Assembly (NCBI RefSeq): GCF_002355735.1 | Contig: NZ_AP014879.1 | Coordinates: 744,001 to 808,000 of the forward strand | DNA length: 64,000 nt | Direction: 5' to 3' | DNA from: Sulfuricaulis limicola | Lineage (GTDB): Bacteria > Pseudomonadota > Gammaproteobacteria > Acidiferrobacterales > Sulfurifustaceae | In this document: positions 8,159-18,153 of the stretch, piece by piece | How positions within the stretch are numbered: the stretch's first letter is position 1 | How the letters are laid out: every line of letters begins with the position of its first letter | Program-made: the position numbers and the translations under genes | Notes under the pieces: generated by a model | What the model was told of the DNA's origin: nothing | The model's database searches: none | What the model saw: the letters and a program-made list of their open reading frames with translations, nothing else

Positions 8159-8665
8159 TCAGCGCTTCCACGCCACGCGCAGGATGTCGGCCTCGTCCGT
8201 GTACTGGTAGCAGAGTTCGCCCTTGTAGGCATGATGCACGGCATCGCCGATGGCGCGCGCCATGCCCATCGTGGTCGTGGTAATCAGGACATCGCCATCC
8301 TGCTCCTCCAGCGACAGGATGCGCCGCAGGGGATGGTTCTTTTTCTCGCGTCGCTCGACGTTGCGGGCGAGGCGCAGGATCTCGTCACCATGCTGTTTCT
8401 GGAACGGCCCGCTCAGCGTCAGATAGCCCCCGGGATATTTGTCCTGCAGGCGATGGCAGGCGGGGCAGAGGGTTTCGCGCGCGCCGCGCGGCCGCGCCAG
8501 CCACTGCCAGCGCCCCTTGTGAAACACGGCGTTGCACGCCGGGCAGACCGCGGGCTCGCGCAGCTTGCCCCGGGTCTTGTAGGTATCGTGTTCATATTCC
8601 TTGATGTACCGGTCGCGGCGTATCGGGCGGGAGGTTCTGCTGGTTTTCCGGGCGGCGGTTCCCAT
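8159..8665 (-). CDS. zinc-ribbon BCAM0308-family protein
   Basis: A 168-residue basic protein starting at the ATG at 8665, with GAGGGGATG upstream as ribosome-binding site. CPACNAVFHKGRW and CPACHRLQDKYPGG form a CxxC/CxxC zinc-ribbon pair. The second half (GDEILRLARNVERREKKNHPLRRILSLEE, then ITTTTMGMARAIGDAVHHAYKGEL) matches the small proteobacterial BCAM0308 family, whose members look like nucleic-acid-binding or ribosome-associated factors. The role is not established. It is convergent with the acidic protein gene. Confidence 0.75.
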   Translation of the reverse strand: MGTAARKTSRTSRPIRRDRYIKEYEHDTYKTRGKLREPAVCPACNAVFHKGRWQWLARPRGARETLCPACHRLQDKYPGGYLTLSGPFQKQHGDEILRLARNVERREKKNHPLRRILSLEEQDGDVLITTTTMGMARAIGDAVHHAYKGELCYQYTDEADILRVAWKR

Positions 8666-8788
8666 GGCGGCATCCCCTCTGTTGTCGTTGCTATGATACC
8701 GTAACCATGCTCCGGGGCATGGGTGCCTGCTTTGATGCAGGTCAAAGCCATCGCCACCCGCGATAAAAGAGTGCAGGAGATAACCGGC

Positions 8789-9001
8789 ATGAACCAACGG
8801 GAATCACAGCGACGCCTGGCCGAGGCCGTGCGTGACGCCTGCGGCAAAGCGGCGCAGGAAGCTTATGAAAACGCCGGCATCAGCGGCCTGTGCGAGGAAG
8901 GGCGATGGGAATGCGCGATTTCAGCCATCCGCGCGCTCGATCTGGAGGCCGTGATAAACGCGATGCCAGATGATTCACAGGAAAACAAAGACGCAAAATA
9001 A
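8789..9001 (+). CDS. small conserved hypothetical protein
   Basis: A 70-residue protein from the ATG at 8789, with GCAGGAGA 9 bp upstream; the longer ORF from 8723 lacks a ribosome site. The sequence RRLAEAVRDACGKAAQEAYENAGISGLCEEGRWECAISAIRALDLE is a compact all-helical domain seen in other proteobacteria, without known function. Its Lys-rich end (QENKDAK) runs up to the ACAGGATT repeat that begins three bases after the stop. Confidence 0.6.
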   Translation: MNQRESQRRLAEAVRDACGKAAQEAYENAGISGLCEEGRWECAISAIRALDLEAVINAMPDDSQENKDAK

Positions 9002-9003
9002 TG

Positions 9004-9286
9004 AGATAGACAGGATTAACAGGGCGAGCCGGAAACAGACGAAGACACTTAACGTGTCTTCGTCCCGGCGAGCGCCCCGCCACGGATGGCGGGGCCGAGT
9101 ATGTCGAAAACTCCGTTGCCTCGCCAGGGACGGCTGACATGCCGTCCCTGGCGTCGCGACTAGGGCTTCGATAGGCCCGGCCCGCACATCCCTGTGCGGG
9201 CGCTCAGCGGCGCCGATGCCCGTTAAGGGCATCGGCGACTACCTCGCTTCGCCCTGTAAATCCTGTGAAATTTTTGGTTAATCCAA
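9004..9286. repeat. ACAGGATT inverted repeat, interrupted copy
   Basis: The left arm GATAGACAGGATTAACAGG (about 9004-9022) and the right arm CTGTAAATCCTGTGAAATTT with GGTTAATCC (about 9253-9285) match the two arms of the intact inverted repeats at 20981-21055 and 44622-44712. Here about 230 bp of hairpin-rich sequence separates the arms, as if another element had entered the loop. The right arm overlaps the end of the galT-like gene. Confidence 0.65.
9041..9236. other. array of five perfect stem-loops
   Basis: Five consecutive perfect hairpins lie at 9041-9061 (8 bp), 9074-9095 (9 bp, loop CGGA), 9123-9152 (12 bp), 9181-9200 (8 bp) and 9212-9236 (10 bp). Their stems are unrelated in sequence. 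No plausible protein is encoded. This could be a structured RNA, a composite of REP-like units, or a transcription barrier between the convergent genes at 9001 and 9278. Confidence 0.6.
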
Positions 9287-10363
9287 TACTACCGTCCGCA
9301 GTTTTTCCGCCGCCGTTTCCGGTGCCACCGTGTTCACGAACAGTCCCGAGCCCAGTTCGAAACCCGTGGGGATACTGGTGCGCGGCGTGATTTCGAGATG
9401 CCAGTGGTAGCTCGCTTCGCAGTCCTCGCATTGAATGTCGTGCGGCAGCGAATGCAGGAAGTAGTTGTACTGCGCGCCGCCGAGCACGGCGTCGAGCCGC
9501 GCCATGGTGCGGCGCATGACGCGCGCCAGATCGTCGAGATCGTCCTTCGATACCCGCAGAAAATCGCTCTGGTGCTGGAGCGGCAGGATGTGAACCTCCC
9601 ACTCGTAGCGGCTGGCGAAAGGCTTGATGGCGATGAACTTCGCGCCGCGCTCGACGACGTACTGGCCGACATTGATCTTGCGCCGGATATCGCCGGATTC
9701 GCGGTCGTAGATGGTGGCCTCGAAGGTGAGCGCCTCGTCGATCAGGGAGCAGAAAATACAGTGATGATTCTTGTGCCAGAACGCGCGGCTGTTGGTAACC
9801 TCGGCCTGCACGTTGTCCGGGATGACCGGCGTGGCGATCACCTGGCTGTGGGTATGCGCGATCGAGGCGCCGGCCGCGGGACCGAAATTCTTGAACACCA
9901 GCACATAGCGCAGGCGTGAATTGGAGCGGTAAAGCTGTTGCATGCGGTCGCGGTAAGCGCCGAACAGCAGCGCCAGGTGCGGCTCGCTCATCTCGTGTAT
10001 GGCGATGCCGTGCCGGTTGTGGTCGATCATGACCTCGTGCCGGCCGTAGCCGTCGATGGTCTGTTGCAGCCCGAACGTGAGATTGGGATTGCGGATGTCG
10101 TCGCCCAGCACCGGATACAGGTTCTCGACGATGCGGATTTCCCAGTTATTTTCGGCCGGATAGGAAGCAATGACGGGCGGCGTCATGTGCTCGTTGCCGG
10201 TGCAGAACGGGCAGGTCTCGACGTGGGCGCGGGTGTCACGCGGCGCGGGTGCCTCGGCCTTTTTCGGGCGCAGGCCGCGCGCGGTCGCCACCAGCACCGA
10301 CTCGCTCGGCACGATCGGGTTGATGCGGATTTCGCGGACGGGTTTCGGGGCGGACTCTGTCAT
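9278..10363 (-). CDS. galT: galactose-1-phosphate uridylyltransferase-like protein
   Basis: A 361-residue GalT-family nucleotidylyltransferase (HIT superfamily), starting at the ATG at 10363. An N-terminal CPFCTGNE and an internal CIFCSLIDEA supply structural metal-type cysteines. GAYRDRMQQL precedes the active site AHTHSQVIATPVIP, whose HxHxQ holds the nucleophilic histidine. The C terminus has CEDCEASYHWHLEITPR. Classical GalT reads HPH at the active site; here it is HTH. The enzyme may therefore act on another sugar phosphate. No other galactose gene is nearby. Confidence 0.8.
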   Translation of the reverse strand: MTESAPKPVREIRINPIVPSESVLVATARGLRPKKAEAPAPRDTRAHVETCPFCTGNEHMTPPVIASYPAENNWEIRIVENLYPVLGDDIRNPNLTFGLQQTIDGYGRHEVMIDHNRHGIAIHEMSEPHLALLFGAYRDRMQQLYRSNSRLRYVLVFKNFGPAAGASIAHTHSQVIATPVIPDNVQAEVTNSRAFWHKNHHCIFCSLIDEALTFEATIYDRESGDIRRKINVGQYVVERGAKFIAIKPFASRYEWEVHILPLQHQSDFLRVSKDDLDDLARVMRRTMARLDAVLGGAQYNYFLHSLPHDIQCEDCEASYHWHLEITPRTSIPTGFELGSGLFVNTVAPETAAEKLRTVVLD

Positions 10364-10520
10364 GGACCGGCAGCTTAAAACAGGCGTGCGCGCGGCGCCA
10401 CGCCAATGCGCTGATCGGGCCATAAAACAGCACGTTTGATGCGCAGGCCGCGGCTTGTCATCGGCGGAAGGCGCAAGTACCATGCGCCTTCCCCGATCCA
10501 TTTTTTCAGGTTTGCGCCTT

Positions 10521-11399
10521 ATGTTTCACGGCAGTATGGTGGCCCTGGTCACGCCCATGCACGAAGACGGGTCGCTGGACCTGCCCGCGCTGCGCCGCCT
10601 GGTCGATTTCCACGTCGAGAACGGCACCGACGCCATCGTCGCGGTCGGCACCACCGGCGAGTCGCCGACGCTCGACATGGACGAACACTGCGAGGTGATC
10701 CGCGTGACGGTGGAGCAGGCCCGCGGCCGGGTGCCGGTGATCGCCGGGACCGGCGCCAATTCGACCACCGAGGCCATCGAACTCACCCGCTGCGCCGAGA
10801 AGGCCCGCGCCGATGCCTGCCTGCTGGTGACGCCTTACTACAACAAGCCGACCCAGGAAGGCCTGTACCTGCATCACAAGGCCATCGCCGAGGCCGTGCC
10901 GATTCCGCAGATACTTTATAATGTGCCCGGACGCACCGCCTGTGACATGCTGCCGGAAACCGTCGAGCGTCTCGCCGACATTCCTAATATAGTGGGCATC
11001 AAGGAAGCCACGGGGAATCTCGACCGCGCGCGCGACATCCTGCGCCGCTGCGGCGACAAAATCGATCTTTATTCGGGTGACGACGCCACCGCGCTCGATT
11101 GCATCCTGCTCGGGGCCAAGGGCGATATTTCGGTCACGGCCAACGTCGCGCCGAAGCTGATGCACGAGATGTGCCAGCTCGGGCAGGAACGCCGGGAAAA
11201 GGAAGCGCGCGCCATCAACGACCGCCTCATGGGTCTGCACAAGAACCTTTTCATCGAGGCCAATCCAATCCCGGTGAAGTGGGCACTAAATGAGATGGGC
11301 CTGATCAAAGGGGGCATCCGCCTGCCGCTGACGCCGTTGTCGGGCAAGCATCACGAAACCGTGCGCCAGGCCATGCGCGCCGCGGGTATTACATTCTGA
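10521..11399 (+). CDS. dapA: 4-hydroxy-tetrahydrodipicolinate synthase
   Basis: A 292-residue aldolase-class enzyme that condenses pyruvate with aspartate semialdehyde in lysine and diaminopimelate synthesis. Motifs include [45 protein letters not shown] (catalytic tyrosine) and the Schiff-base lysine in [10 protein letters not shown]. The ATG at 10521 gives the usual [13 protein letters not shown] start. It is followed after 30 bp by bamC, the classical dapA-bamC arrangement. Confidence 0.97.
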   Translation: MFHGSMVALVTPMHEDGSLDLPALRRLVDFHVENGTDAIVAVGTTGESPTLDMDEHCEVIRVTVEQARGRVPVIAGTGANSTTEAIELTRCAEKARADACLLVTPYYNKPTQEGLYLHHKAIAEAVPIPQILYNVPGRTACDMLPETVERLADIPNIVGIKEATGNLDRARDILRRCGDKIDLYSGDDATALDCILLGAKGDISVTANVAPKLMHEMCQLGQERREKEARAINDRLMGLHKNLFIEANPIPVKWALNEMGLIKGGIRLPLTPLSGKHHETVRQAMRAAGITF

Positions 11400-11429
11400 C
11401 CGATGATTTTATTCACTAGCCGAGGATCC

Positions 11430-12551
11430 ATGACGATACGCTTCGCCAGACTCCTGCTTTGCTTGCTGGCGGCCGTGTCCGTCGGCGCCTGCCAGACCAT
11501 CGCCGAGAAACGCAAGATCGACTACAAGGCCACGCGCACCCTGCCGCCGCTCGATATCCCGCCGGAACTGGCCGCGCCCGAGGGCGCCGGGGATGCGAAG
11601 GAAGGGGCGCCGGTGCCCGGCGCCGCGACCTATTCGGGATTCGTCAGCGGGGAGGGGAAGAAGCAGACAGCGGCCGGCAGTGACGTGCTCCCGGCCTACG
11701 ACGGTATCAGGCTCGAACGCGCCGGCCAGATTCGCTGGCTGGTGGTCAAGTTGCCGGCGGAGCAACTGTGGCCGCGGGTGCGTGAATTCGTCCTCGATCG
11801 CGGCCTCATCATCGACCAGGAAAATCCGCAAACCGGCGTGCTCGAAACCGACTGGGCCGAGAACCGCGCGAAAGTCGGCACCGGCATGCAGAAAATACTC
11901 GCGAAATCGCTCGGCACGCTGTACTCCACCGGCCTGCGCGACAAATACCGCATCCGCCTCGAACGCGGCAAGGAACCCGGCACCACGGAAATCTACCTGA
12001 GCCATCGCGGCATGGTCGAGACCCTCGTCGGCAACGATCCCTCCGGCATCGGCGAGACACGCTGGCAGCCGCGTCCCTCGGACCCGGACCTGGAAGCGGA
12101 AATGCTGCGCCTGCTGATGGCGAGCCTGGGCGTGAAAGAGGAAAAGGCGGCAAGCATGATCGCCTCCAGCGCGGGAACCACCGCCCCCGAGCGCGCCAAA
12201 CTCAATCGCGAGAAAGACAGCATCTCCCTCAGCCTGTCGGAGGATTTCGAGCGCGCCTGGCGGCGCGTGGGGCTGGTGCTGGACCGGACCAGTTTCACTG
12301 TCGATGATCGCGACCGTTCGAAGGGCGTCTATTACGTGCGCTACATCGACCCGGACGTGGCGCAGAAGAAGAAGGGCTGGTTCCGGCGCCTGTTCAGCAA
12401 GAAGGAAGCCGAGCCGACCAATGAATACCAGATCGTCCTGAAGGGGAATGAGACCGCAACCCGGGTGGACGTGCTGACCAGGGAGGGTGCGCCGGAGCAG
12501 TCCGGGACCAGCGAGCGCATCCTGACGCTGCTTTACGATCAACTGAAATAG
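11430..12551 (+). CDS. bamC: outer membrane protein assembly factor BamC
   Basis: A 373-residue lipoprotein of the BAM complex. The start at 11430 gives a signal peptide ending in VGACQT, with the lipobox cysteine about residue 20. An unstructured YKATRTLPPLDIPPELAAP segment follows, the conserved BamD-binding region. Two helix-grip domains come next, including WLVVKLPAEQLWPRVREF and FERAWRRVGLVLDRTSFTVDDRDRSKGVYYVRY. Its position right after dapA supports the call. Confidence 0.95.
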   Translation: MTIRFARLLLCLLAAVSVGACQTIAEKRKIDYKATRTLPPLDIPPELAAPEGAGDAKEGAPVPGAATYSGFVSGEGKKQTAAGSDVLPAYDGIRLERAGQIRWLVVKLPAEQLWPRVREFVLDRGLIIDQENPQTGVLETDWAENRAKVGTGMQKILAKSLGTLYSTGLRDKYRIRLERGKEPGTTEIYLSHRGMVETLVGNDPSGIGETRWQPRPSDPDLEAEMLRLLMASLGVKEEKAASMIASSAGTTAPERAKLNREKDSISLSLSEDFERAWRRVGLVLDRTSFTVDDRDRSKGVYYVRYIDPDVAQKKKGWFRRLFSKKEAEPTNEYQIVLKGNETATRVDVLTREGAPEQSGTSERILTLLYDQLK

Positions 12552-12556
12552 GCGGG

Positions 12557-13384
12557 TTGCGACTGCAGAACACGGGAAAAAGGGCACGGGCTGACGGGGC
12601 CGGATTGCGCTTTGCGATCCTCGGCAGCGGCAGCCGCGGCAATGCCGCGCTGATCGAGTGCGGCCGCACCGCGCTCCTGCTCGACTGCGGATTTTCCGCG
12701 CGCGAAACCGCCGCGCGCCTGGCGCGGCACGACCGCCATCACGGCAAGCTTTCCGCGATCCTGATTACCCATGAACACAGCGATCATTGCCGCGGCGCGG
12801 CCAGCTGCGCGCGCCGGTTCGGCGTGCCGGTGTGGATGACGGCCGGGACCTGGTCCGCGCTCAAGGGTCAGTTCGACGAGGGTACCGACATCCGCCTGAT
12901 CAACCCGCACGAGGCCTTCGCCATCGACGACATCGAGGTGCAGCCGTTCCCGGTGCCGCATGACGCGCGTGAACCCTGCCAGTTCAGCTTTTCCAACGGC
13001 GACACGCGCTTCGGTTTTCTCACCGATATCGGTTCGATTACTGCACATGTGATTGAGATGCTGAGCGGCTGCGACGCGCTGGTGCTGGAATGCAATCACG
13101 ACGCGCGCATGCTGCGTGACGGGCCCTATCCGCCCTCGCTCAAGGCGCGCATCGAAGGCCCGCACGGCCACCTGGAGAACAAGGTGGCGGCGGAACTGCT
13201 GTCGCAGATCATGTCGCCGCGCCTGCGCTACGTGGCGGCGGCGCATCTGTCCGAGACCAACAACACCCCGGCACTGGCGCAAGCGGCGCTGGCGCGCGCG
13301 CTGGATTGCGAACCGGAGTGGATCGACGTCGCCGAACAGGAAGAAGGGCTGGCGTTTCACCATGTGGCCGAGGCTTGGGCATAA
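12557..13384 (+). CDS. MBL-fold metallo-hydrolase (YycJ/WalJ-like)
   Basis: Up to 275 residues of a metallo-beta-lactamase-fold hydrolase. Motifs are LGSGSRGNAALIE, the zinc-binding ITHEHSDHCRG (HxHxDH), FPVPHDAREPC, LVLECNHD and YVAAAHLSETNN. The frame can start at a TTG at 12557 or a TTG at 12605; the second gives LRFAILGSGSRGN, the usual family N terminus. Related proteins are suspected nucleases or exonucleases of the YycJ group. It is 5 bp downstream of bamC and probably in the dapA-bamC operon. Confidence 0.85.
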   Translation: MRLQNTGKRARADGAGLRFAILGSGSRGNAALIECGRTALLLDCGFSARETAARLARHDRHHGKLSAILITHEHSDHCRGAASCARRFGVPVWMTAGTWSALKGQFDEGTDIRLINPHEAFAIDDIEVQPFPVPHDAREPCQFSFSNGDTRFGFLTDIGSITAHVIEMLSGCDALVLECNHDARMLRDGPYPPSLKARIEGPHGHLENKVAAELLSQIMSPRLRYVAAAHLSETNNTPALAQAALARALDCEPEWIDVAEQEEGLAFHHVAEAWA

Positions 13385-13420
13385 CGGAATGTCAGGCACC
13401 TCTGAATCAATTTATTTCTC

Positions 13421-13506
13421 CGTCATGCCGGCGGAAGCCGGCATCCAGTATCATATGACTTTACGAACTCTAATAATCTGGACTCCGGCTTTCGCCGGAG
13501 TGACGG
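13421..13506. repeat. CGTCAT-type intergenic mirror repeat
   Basis: CGTCATGCCGGCGGAAGCCG at 13421 and its inverted counterpart CTGGACTCCGGCTTTCGCCG (about 13479) flank an AT-rich loop. Each arm also forms its own small hairpin. Related copies occur at 17632, 24931, 49561 and 50177. This is a widely distributed proteobacterial intergenic repeat type; here it fills the gap before purL. Confidence 0.8.
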
Positions 13507-13543
13507 CACTTTTGATGGTGTTTCATCAGCAGACACTCACAGC

Positions 13544-16500
13544 ATGACTGGCAGCAAACCCGAATCCTCCCCGGCACCGAAAGCCGCCGCCGTGCTGTCC
13601 CTGCCCGGCGCCCCGGCCCTGTCGCCTTTCCGGCGCGACCGGCTGCTGAAGGAAATGCAGGGCCGCGTGCCGGGGTTGACCGGCGTGACCGCGCTTTACT
13701 GGCATTTCGCCGCGCTCGATGGCGAGCTCGACGCGCGCGGGCGCGCGCTGCTGGAGCGCCTGCTGACCTACGGCCCCGCCGCCGACACCGTCCACGCGAA
13801 TCCTTCCACGGCGCCGCTGCTGGTGGTCCCGCGTCTCGGCACGATTTCGCCCTGGTCCACCAAGGCCACCGACATCGCGCATTGCTGTGGGCTGAAAAAG
13901 ATTCGACGTATTGAACGCGGCGTGGCCTGGCATTTCACCATGAGCGACGGCGTTGCATTGGGCGCGGCCGAGCGCGAAGCGCTCATGCCGCTGATCCACG
14001 ATCGCATGGTGGAAAACGTCTTGCCGGGGCTTGCGCAGGCCGCCGAGCTGTTCCGCGAAGATGCTCCCGCGCCGCTGCGCGTGGTGGATCTCGTCACGGG
14101 CGGGCGCGCAGCACTCGTCGCGGCGAATCGCGAATGGGGTCTGGCACTGTCGGAGGACGAGATCGATTATCTGGTCGAGAATTTCAGGCGCATCCAGCGC
14201 AACCCCACCGATGTCGAGCTCATGATGTTCGCACAGGCCAATTCCGAGCACTGCCGCCACAAGATTTTCAACGCCGACTGGATCATCGACGGCAAAAAGC
14301 AGACCGATTCGCTGTTCGGCATGATCCGCAAGACCCACGCCGCCAATCCCAAGGGCACGCTCAGCGCCTACGAGGACAACGCCGCGGTCATCGAGGGCGG
14401 GCGCATCGGGCGTTTCTTCCCCGAGCCGGGCACGGGCGTTTACGCCTGGCACGAGGACGACACCCACATCCTCATGAAGGTCGAGACCCACAATCACCCG
14501 ACCGCGATCGCGCCATTCCCGGGCGCGGCCACCGGTTCCGGCGGCGAAATCCGCGACGAGGGCGCGACCGGCAGCGGCGCCAAGCCCAAGGCCGGGATCA
14601 CCGGATTCTCCGTGTCGAATCTGCGCATCCCCGGCGCGGAACAGCCGTGGGAGCAGGATTACGGCAAGCCCGACCGCATCGTAAGCGCGCTTTCGATCAT
14701 GCTCGAAGGGCCGATCGGTGGCGCTTCCTTCAATAACGAATTCGGCCGCCCTAACATCGGCGGCTATTTCCGCAGCTTCGAGCTGGAAGTGGACGGTGAG
14801 ATGCGCGGTTACCATAAGCCGATCATGCTGGCCGGCGGCCTCGGCAACATCCGCGCGCAGCATGTGCACAAGCGCGAGATTCCGGCGGGATCGAAAATCA
14901 TCGTCATCGGCGGCCCGGCCATGCTCATCGGCCTCGGCGGCGGCGCCGCTTCGAGCATGGCCACCGGCACCAGCCACGAAGAACTCGATTTTGCCTCGGT
15001 GCAGCGCTCCAATGCCGAGATGCAACGGCGCTGCCAGGAGGTCATCGACCAGTGCTGGGCGCTGGGCGAGGACAATCCCATTCTTTCGGTCCACGACGTC
15101 GGCGCCGGCGGCCTGTCGAACGCGCTGCCGGAACTGGTGAACGGCGCCGGCCGCGGCGGAAAATTCAACCTGCGCGCGGTGCCGAACGACCAGCCCGGCA
15201 TGTCGCCCATGGAAATCTGGTGCAACGAGGCGCAGGAGCGCTACGTGCTGGCGGTGGAAGAAAAGGAATTCGAAACCTTCCGCGCGCTGTGCGAGCGCGA
15301 GCGCTGCCCTTATGCCGTGGTCGGCGAAGCGACCGAAGCACGGCATCTGGCGCTGGAAGACGGCTACTTCAGATCGAACCGGAACCTGACGGCGGATGCC
15401 GCGCTCGCCGAACGCATGGCGACACCCATCGACATGGACCTCGCGGTGCTGCTCGGCAAGCCACCGAAGATGCAGCGCGATGTGAAGCACGCGAAGCGCA
15501 AACTTGAGCGCTTCAAGACCAAGGGGCTCGATCTCAAGGATGCGGTGTACCGCGTGCTGCGGCTGCCGACAGTAGCCAACAAGACCTTTCTCATCAGCAT
15601 CGGCGACCGCACCGTGTCGGGCCTGGTGTGCCGCGACCAGATGGTGGGGCCGTGGCAGGTGCCGGTGGCGGACGTCGCCGTCACCGCCAGCGGTTACGAC
15701 GGCTACCCCGGCGAGGCCATGGCCATGGGCGAGCGCACGCCGCTGGCGCTGATCAATGCCGCCGCCAGCGGGCGCATGGCCATCGGCGAGGCGCTCACCA
15801 ACCTGGCCGCCGCGCGCATCCAGAAACTCCCGGACGTGAAACTCTCCGCCAACTGGATGGCCGCCGCCGGCCATCCGGGCGAGGACGCGGCGCTGTACGA
15901 CACCGTGCGCGCGGTGGCGTTGGAACTATGTCCGGCGCTCGGGATTTCCATTCCGGTCGGCAAGGATTCGATGTCGATGAAAACCGTGTGGCAGGACGCC
16001 GAAGGCAAACAGCGCGCGGTGACCGCGCCGCTGTCGCTGATCGTGTCCGCGTTTTCGCCGGTCATGGACGTGCGCAAGACGCTGACACCGCAATTGCGCA
16101 CCGACAAGGGCGAGACCGATCTTATATTGGTGGACCTCGCCAAGGGCGCCAACCGCCTCGGTGGCTCGGCGCTGGCGCAGGTGTATGGCCAGCTCGGCGA
16201 TGAGGCCCCGGACGTGGACGATCCGCGCGTGCTGCGCCTGTTCTTCCACGTCATCCAGGCCCTGAACGAACTCGGCTTTGCCTACGCCTATCACGACCGT
16301 TCCGACGGCGGCCTGCTTGCGACCGTCTGCGAGATGGCCTTCGCCGGGCGCACCGGCGTGCGCATCGATCTCTCCGACCTCGGCAGCGACCCGATCGCGG
16401 CGCTGTTCAACGAGGAGCTGGGCGCGGTGCTGCAAGTGCCTCGTTCCCGCCGCGAAGGCATCATCGGCGCGCTCAAGCAGGCCGGCCTCGCGCGCCACAC

Positions 16501-17533
16501 CCATATCATCGGCAGCCTGACCGATGACGACATCATCAGTTTCAACCACGACAACAAGGAAATCTTTTATGACTCGCGCGTGAACCTGCAACGCGCCTGG
16601 TCCGAGACCACGTACCGGATGCAGGCCCTGCGCGACAACCCGCGGTGCGCGCAGGAGGAATATGACCGCATTCTCGACACCCAGGACCCGGGCCTGAGCG
16701 CCAATCTTACTTTCGATCCCGAGGAGAAAATCGCCGCGCCCTACATCGGCCGCGGCGCGCGCCCGCGCATCGCCATCCTGCGCGAGCAGGGCGTCAATGG
16801 CCAGGTGGAAATGGCGGCGGCCTTCGATCGCGCCGGTTTCACCGCCGTGGACGTGACCATGAGCGACATCATCGAAGGCCACCGCTCGCTCAAGGACTTC
16901 AAGGGCTTCGCCGCCTGTGGCGGGTTTTCCTTCGGCGACGTACTCGGCGCGGGCGAGGGCTGGGCAAAATCCATTCTCTTCAACTCGCGCGCGCGCGACG
17001 AGTTCGCGGCTTTTTTCACGCGCGCTGACAGCTTCGCGCTCGGCATCTGCAACGGCTGCCAGATGATGTCGAACCTGCACGAGATCATCCCCGGCGCCGA
17101 GCGCTGGCCGCATTTCGTGCGCAACGCCTCGGAGCAGTTCGAGGCGCGCGTGGCCATGGTGCAGATCCCGCAGAATCCCTCGATCCTGCTCGCCGGCATG
17201 CAGGGCTCGATGATGCCCATTGCTGTCGCGCACGGCGAAGGCCGCGCCGAGTTCCGCGACGAGGCGCATGTCGAGCAGATCATTCTCGACAAGCAGGTGG
17301 CGCTGACTTTCGTGGACAACCGCGGCGCTCTCACCCAGACCTATCCGTACAACCCGAACGGATCGCCGCACGGCATCTGTGGCCTCACCACGCCGGACGG
17401 GCGCTTCACCATCCTGATGCCGCACCCCGAGCGTGTGTTCCGCGCCGTCGCCAATTCCTGGCATCCGGACGAATGGGGCGAGGACGGGGCGTGGATGAGG
17501 ATGTTCCGAAATGCGAGAGTTTGGGTTGGGTGA
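13544..17533 (+). CDS. purL: phosphoribosylformylglycinamidine synthase, large single-chain type
   Basis: A 1329-residue enzyme of purine synthesis that converts FGAR, glutamine and ATP to FGAM. The order is an N-terminal PurS-like region, a linker, two AIRS-like ATP domains ([35 protein letters not shown]-like [20 protein letters not shown]) and a C-terminal class I glutamine amidotransferase ([19 protein letters not shown], nucleophile in [10 protein letters not shown], and PHPERVFR). Length is normal for the gammaproteobacterial single-chain form. No clear Shine-Dalgarno sequence precedes the ATG at 13544; a repeat ends 37 bp upstream. Confidence 0.98.
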   Translation: MTGSKPESSPAPKAAAVLSLPGAPALSPFRRDRLLKEMQGRVPGLTGVTALYWHFAALDGELDARGRALLERLLTYGPAADTVHANPSTAPLLVVPRLGTISPWSTKATDIAHCCGLKKIRRIERGVAWHFTMSDGVALGAAEREALMPLIHDRMVENVLPGLAQAAELFREDAPAPLRVVDLVTGGRAALVAANREWGLALSEDEIDYLVENFRRIQRNPTDVELMMFAQANSEHCRHKIFNADWIIDGKKQTDSLFGMIRKTHAANPKGTLSAYEDNAAVIEGGRIGRFFPEPGTGVYAWHEDDTHILMKVETHNHPTAIAPFPGAATGSGGEIRDEGATGSGAKPKAGITGFSVSNLRIPGAEQPWEQDYGKPDRIVSALSIMLEGPIGGASFNNEFGRPNIGGYFRSFELEVDGEMRGYHKPIMLAGGLGNIRAQHVHKREIPAGSKIIVIGGPAMLIGLGGGAASSMATGTSHEELDFASVQRSNAEMQRRCQEVIDQCWALGEDNPILSVHDVGAGGLSNALPELVNGAGRGGKFNLRAVPNDQPGMSPMEIWCNEAQERYVLAVEEKEFETFRALCERERCPYAVVGEATEARHLALEDGYFRSNRNLTADAALAERMATPIDMDLAVLLGKPPKMQRDVKHAKRKLERFKTKGLDLKDAVYRVLRLPTVANKTFLISIGDRTVSGLVCRDQMVGPWQVPVADVAVTASGYDGYPGEAMAMGERTPLALINAAASGRMAIGEALTNLAAARIQKLPDVKLSANWMAAAGHPGEDAALYDTVRAVALELCPALGISIPVGKDSMSMKTVWQDAEGKQRAVTAPLSLIVSAFSPVMDVRKTLTPQLRTDKGETDLILVDLAKGANRLGGSALAQVYGQLGDEAPDVDDPRVLRLFFHVIQALNELGFAYAYHDRSDGGLLATVCEMAFAGRTGVRIDLSDLGSDPIAALFNEELGAVLQVPRSRREGIIGALKQAGLARHTHIIGSLTDDDIISFNHDNKEIFYDSRVNLQRAWSETTYRMQALRDNPRCAQEEYDRILDTQDPGLSANLTFDPEEKIAAPYIGRGARPRIAILREQGVNGQVEMAAAFDRAGFTAVDVTMSDIIEGHRSLKDFKGFAACGGFSFGDVLGAGEGWAKSILFNSRARDEFAAFFTRADSFALGICNGCQMMSNLHEIIPGAERWPHFVRNASEQFEARVAMVQIPQNPSILLAGMQGSMMPIAVAHGEGRAEFRDEAHVEQIILDKQVALTFVDNRGALTQTYPYNPNGSPHGICGLTTPDGRFTILMPHPERVFRAVANSWHPDEWGEDGAWMRMFRNARVWVG

Positions 17534-17631
17534 CTTCGTCACCTCACATTAGTTCATGTAGGGCGGGTTAGGCGATTTTTGCCGTAACCCGCCGGACAAT
17601 ACCGTCGTCGTCCCCGCGAACTTATCTTGGT

Positions 17632-17660
17632 CGTCATTCCCGCGAAAGCGGGAATCTAGG
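17632..17660. repeat. CGTCATTCC repeat, single arm
   Basis: CGTCATTCCCGCGAAAGCGG followed by GAATCTAGG, one arm of the mirror repeat found complete at 13421-13506 and 24931-25012. Confidence 0.8.
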
Positions 17661-17673
17661 TTTTGAATAAACA

Positions 17674-17695
17674 AAAGCCGCCGCAAGGCGGCTTT
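17674..17695. terminator. bidirectional terminator
   Basis: AAAGCCGCC (17674-17682), loop GCAA, GGCGGCTTT (17687-17695), followed by TTC on the plus strand and preceded by ACA on the left. A compact GC stem with flanking A and T runs on both strands, 140 bp after purL. It is the likely end of the dapA-to-purL transcript. Confidence 0.85.
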
Positions 17696-17797
17696 TTCAT
17701 TATGTCCCCTCTCCCCATGCGGGAGAGGGCTAGGGAGAGGGGTAATTGTCGAGCGGGCTCCGCCCGCGTATTACTTGTGGGTGGCAGACCCACGGCT

Positions 17798-18003
17798 GGT
17801 TACTTTCTTTGCTCGTGCAAAGAAAGTAACCAAAGAAAGCACGCCCGCCTAATGGCGCGACATCTCCCTGCGCTTCGCGCCTCGGGCACGGCAGTCGTCC
17901 GACGGCACGTCCCTGTGCCGTCGGACGACGCGCGGCATCCCTGCCGCGCCCCTTCGGGTGCTCGACCCGAGGCTTGCGATGCTCGGGCGCGCCATATGGG
18001 GCC
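17798..18003. repeat. CTTTCTTTGC-hairpin element, copy 1
   Basis: It begins with a perfect 15-bp stem (17798-17812 with 17817-17831, loop TCGT), runs through CAAAGAAAGCACGCCCG and a strong GTCCGACGGCACG hairpin (about 17898-17930). It ends with GATGCTCGGGCGCGCCATA. A second copy at about 49658-49855 has the same beginning and end, and a third, inverted, lies at about 49900-50111. Confidence 0.75.
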
Positions 18004-18153
18004 TTAAAACGAAACCTTTTCCGAGCTTTGCTTGACTCAAGGGGTGGGAAGATTCAATTATGTGCATTATTTTCAGTTGCAGAGTTAGATGAAATAAGAA
18101 ATACAAGCACCAGCTCTTCTGAATAAACAAACAGTTCCGGAGGGGAGGCATAT

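Larger units (their letters stand above)
17534..18153. other. repeat-filled intergenic region without a credible gene
   Basis: These 620 bp contain a GGCGGGTTAGGCG.../CGTAACCCGCC inverted pair (about 17562-17592), a CGTCATTCC half-repeat, a terminator, a CCCCTCTCCC hairpin (about 17704-17742) and a copy of the CTTTCTTTGC-hairpin element (17798 to about 18003). The last 150 bp (18004-18153) are clearly more AT-rich. The one ORF (17663-18007) is made of repeat sequence and is not credible. Confidence 0.7.

Noticed and set aside
13526-15874. 782-codon ORF on the strand opposite purL
   Set aside because: It is the exact complement of the purL coding region, has no family motif, and is rich in Arg, Ala, Gly and His as expected for antisense frames of GC-rich genes.
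17663-18007. 114-codon ORF between purL and the small stress-protein genes
   Set aside because: It is translated from a terminator, a CCCCTCTCCC hairpin and the CTTTCTTTGC-hairpin repeat. The same peptide phrases recur in the unrelated repeat region at 49.6-50.2 kb.
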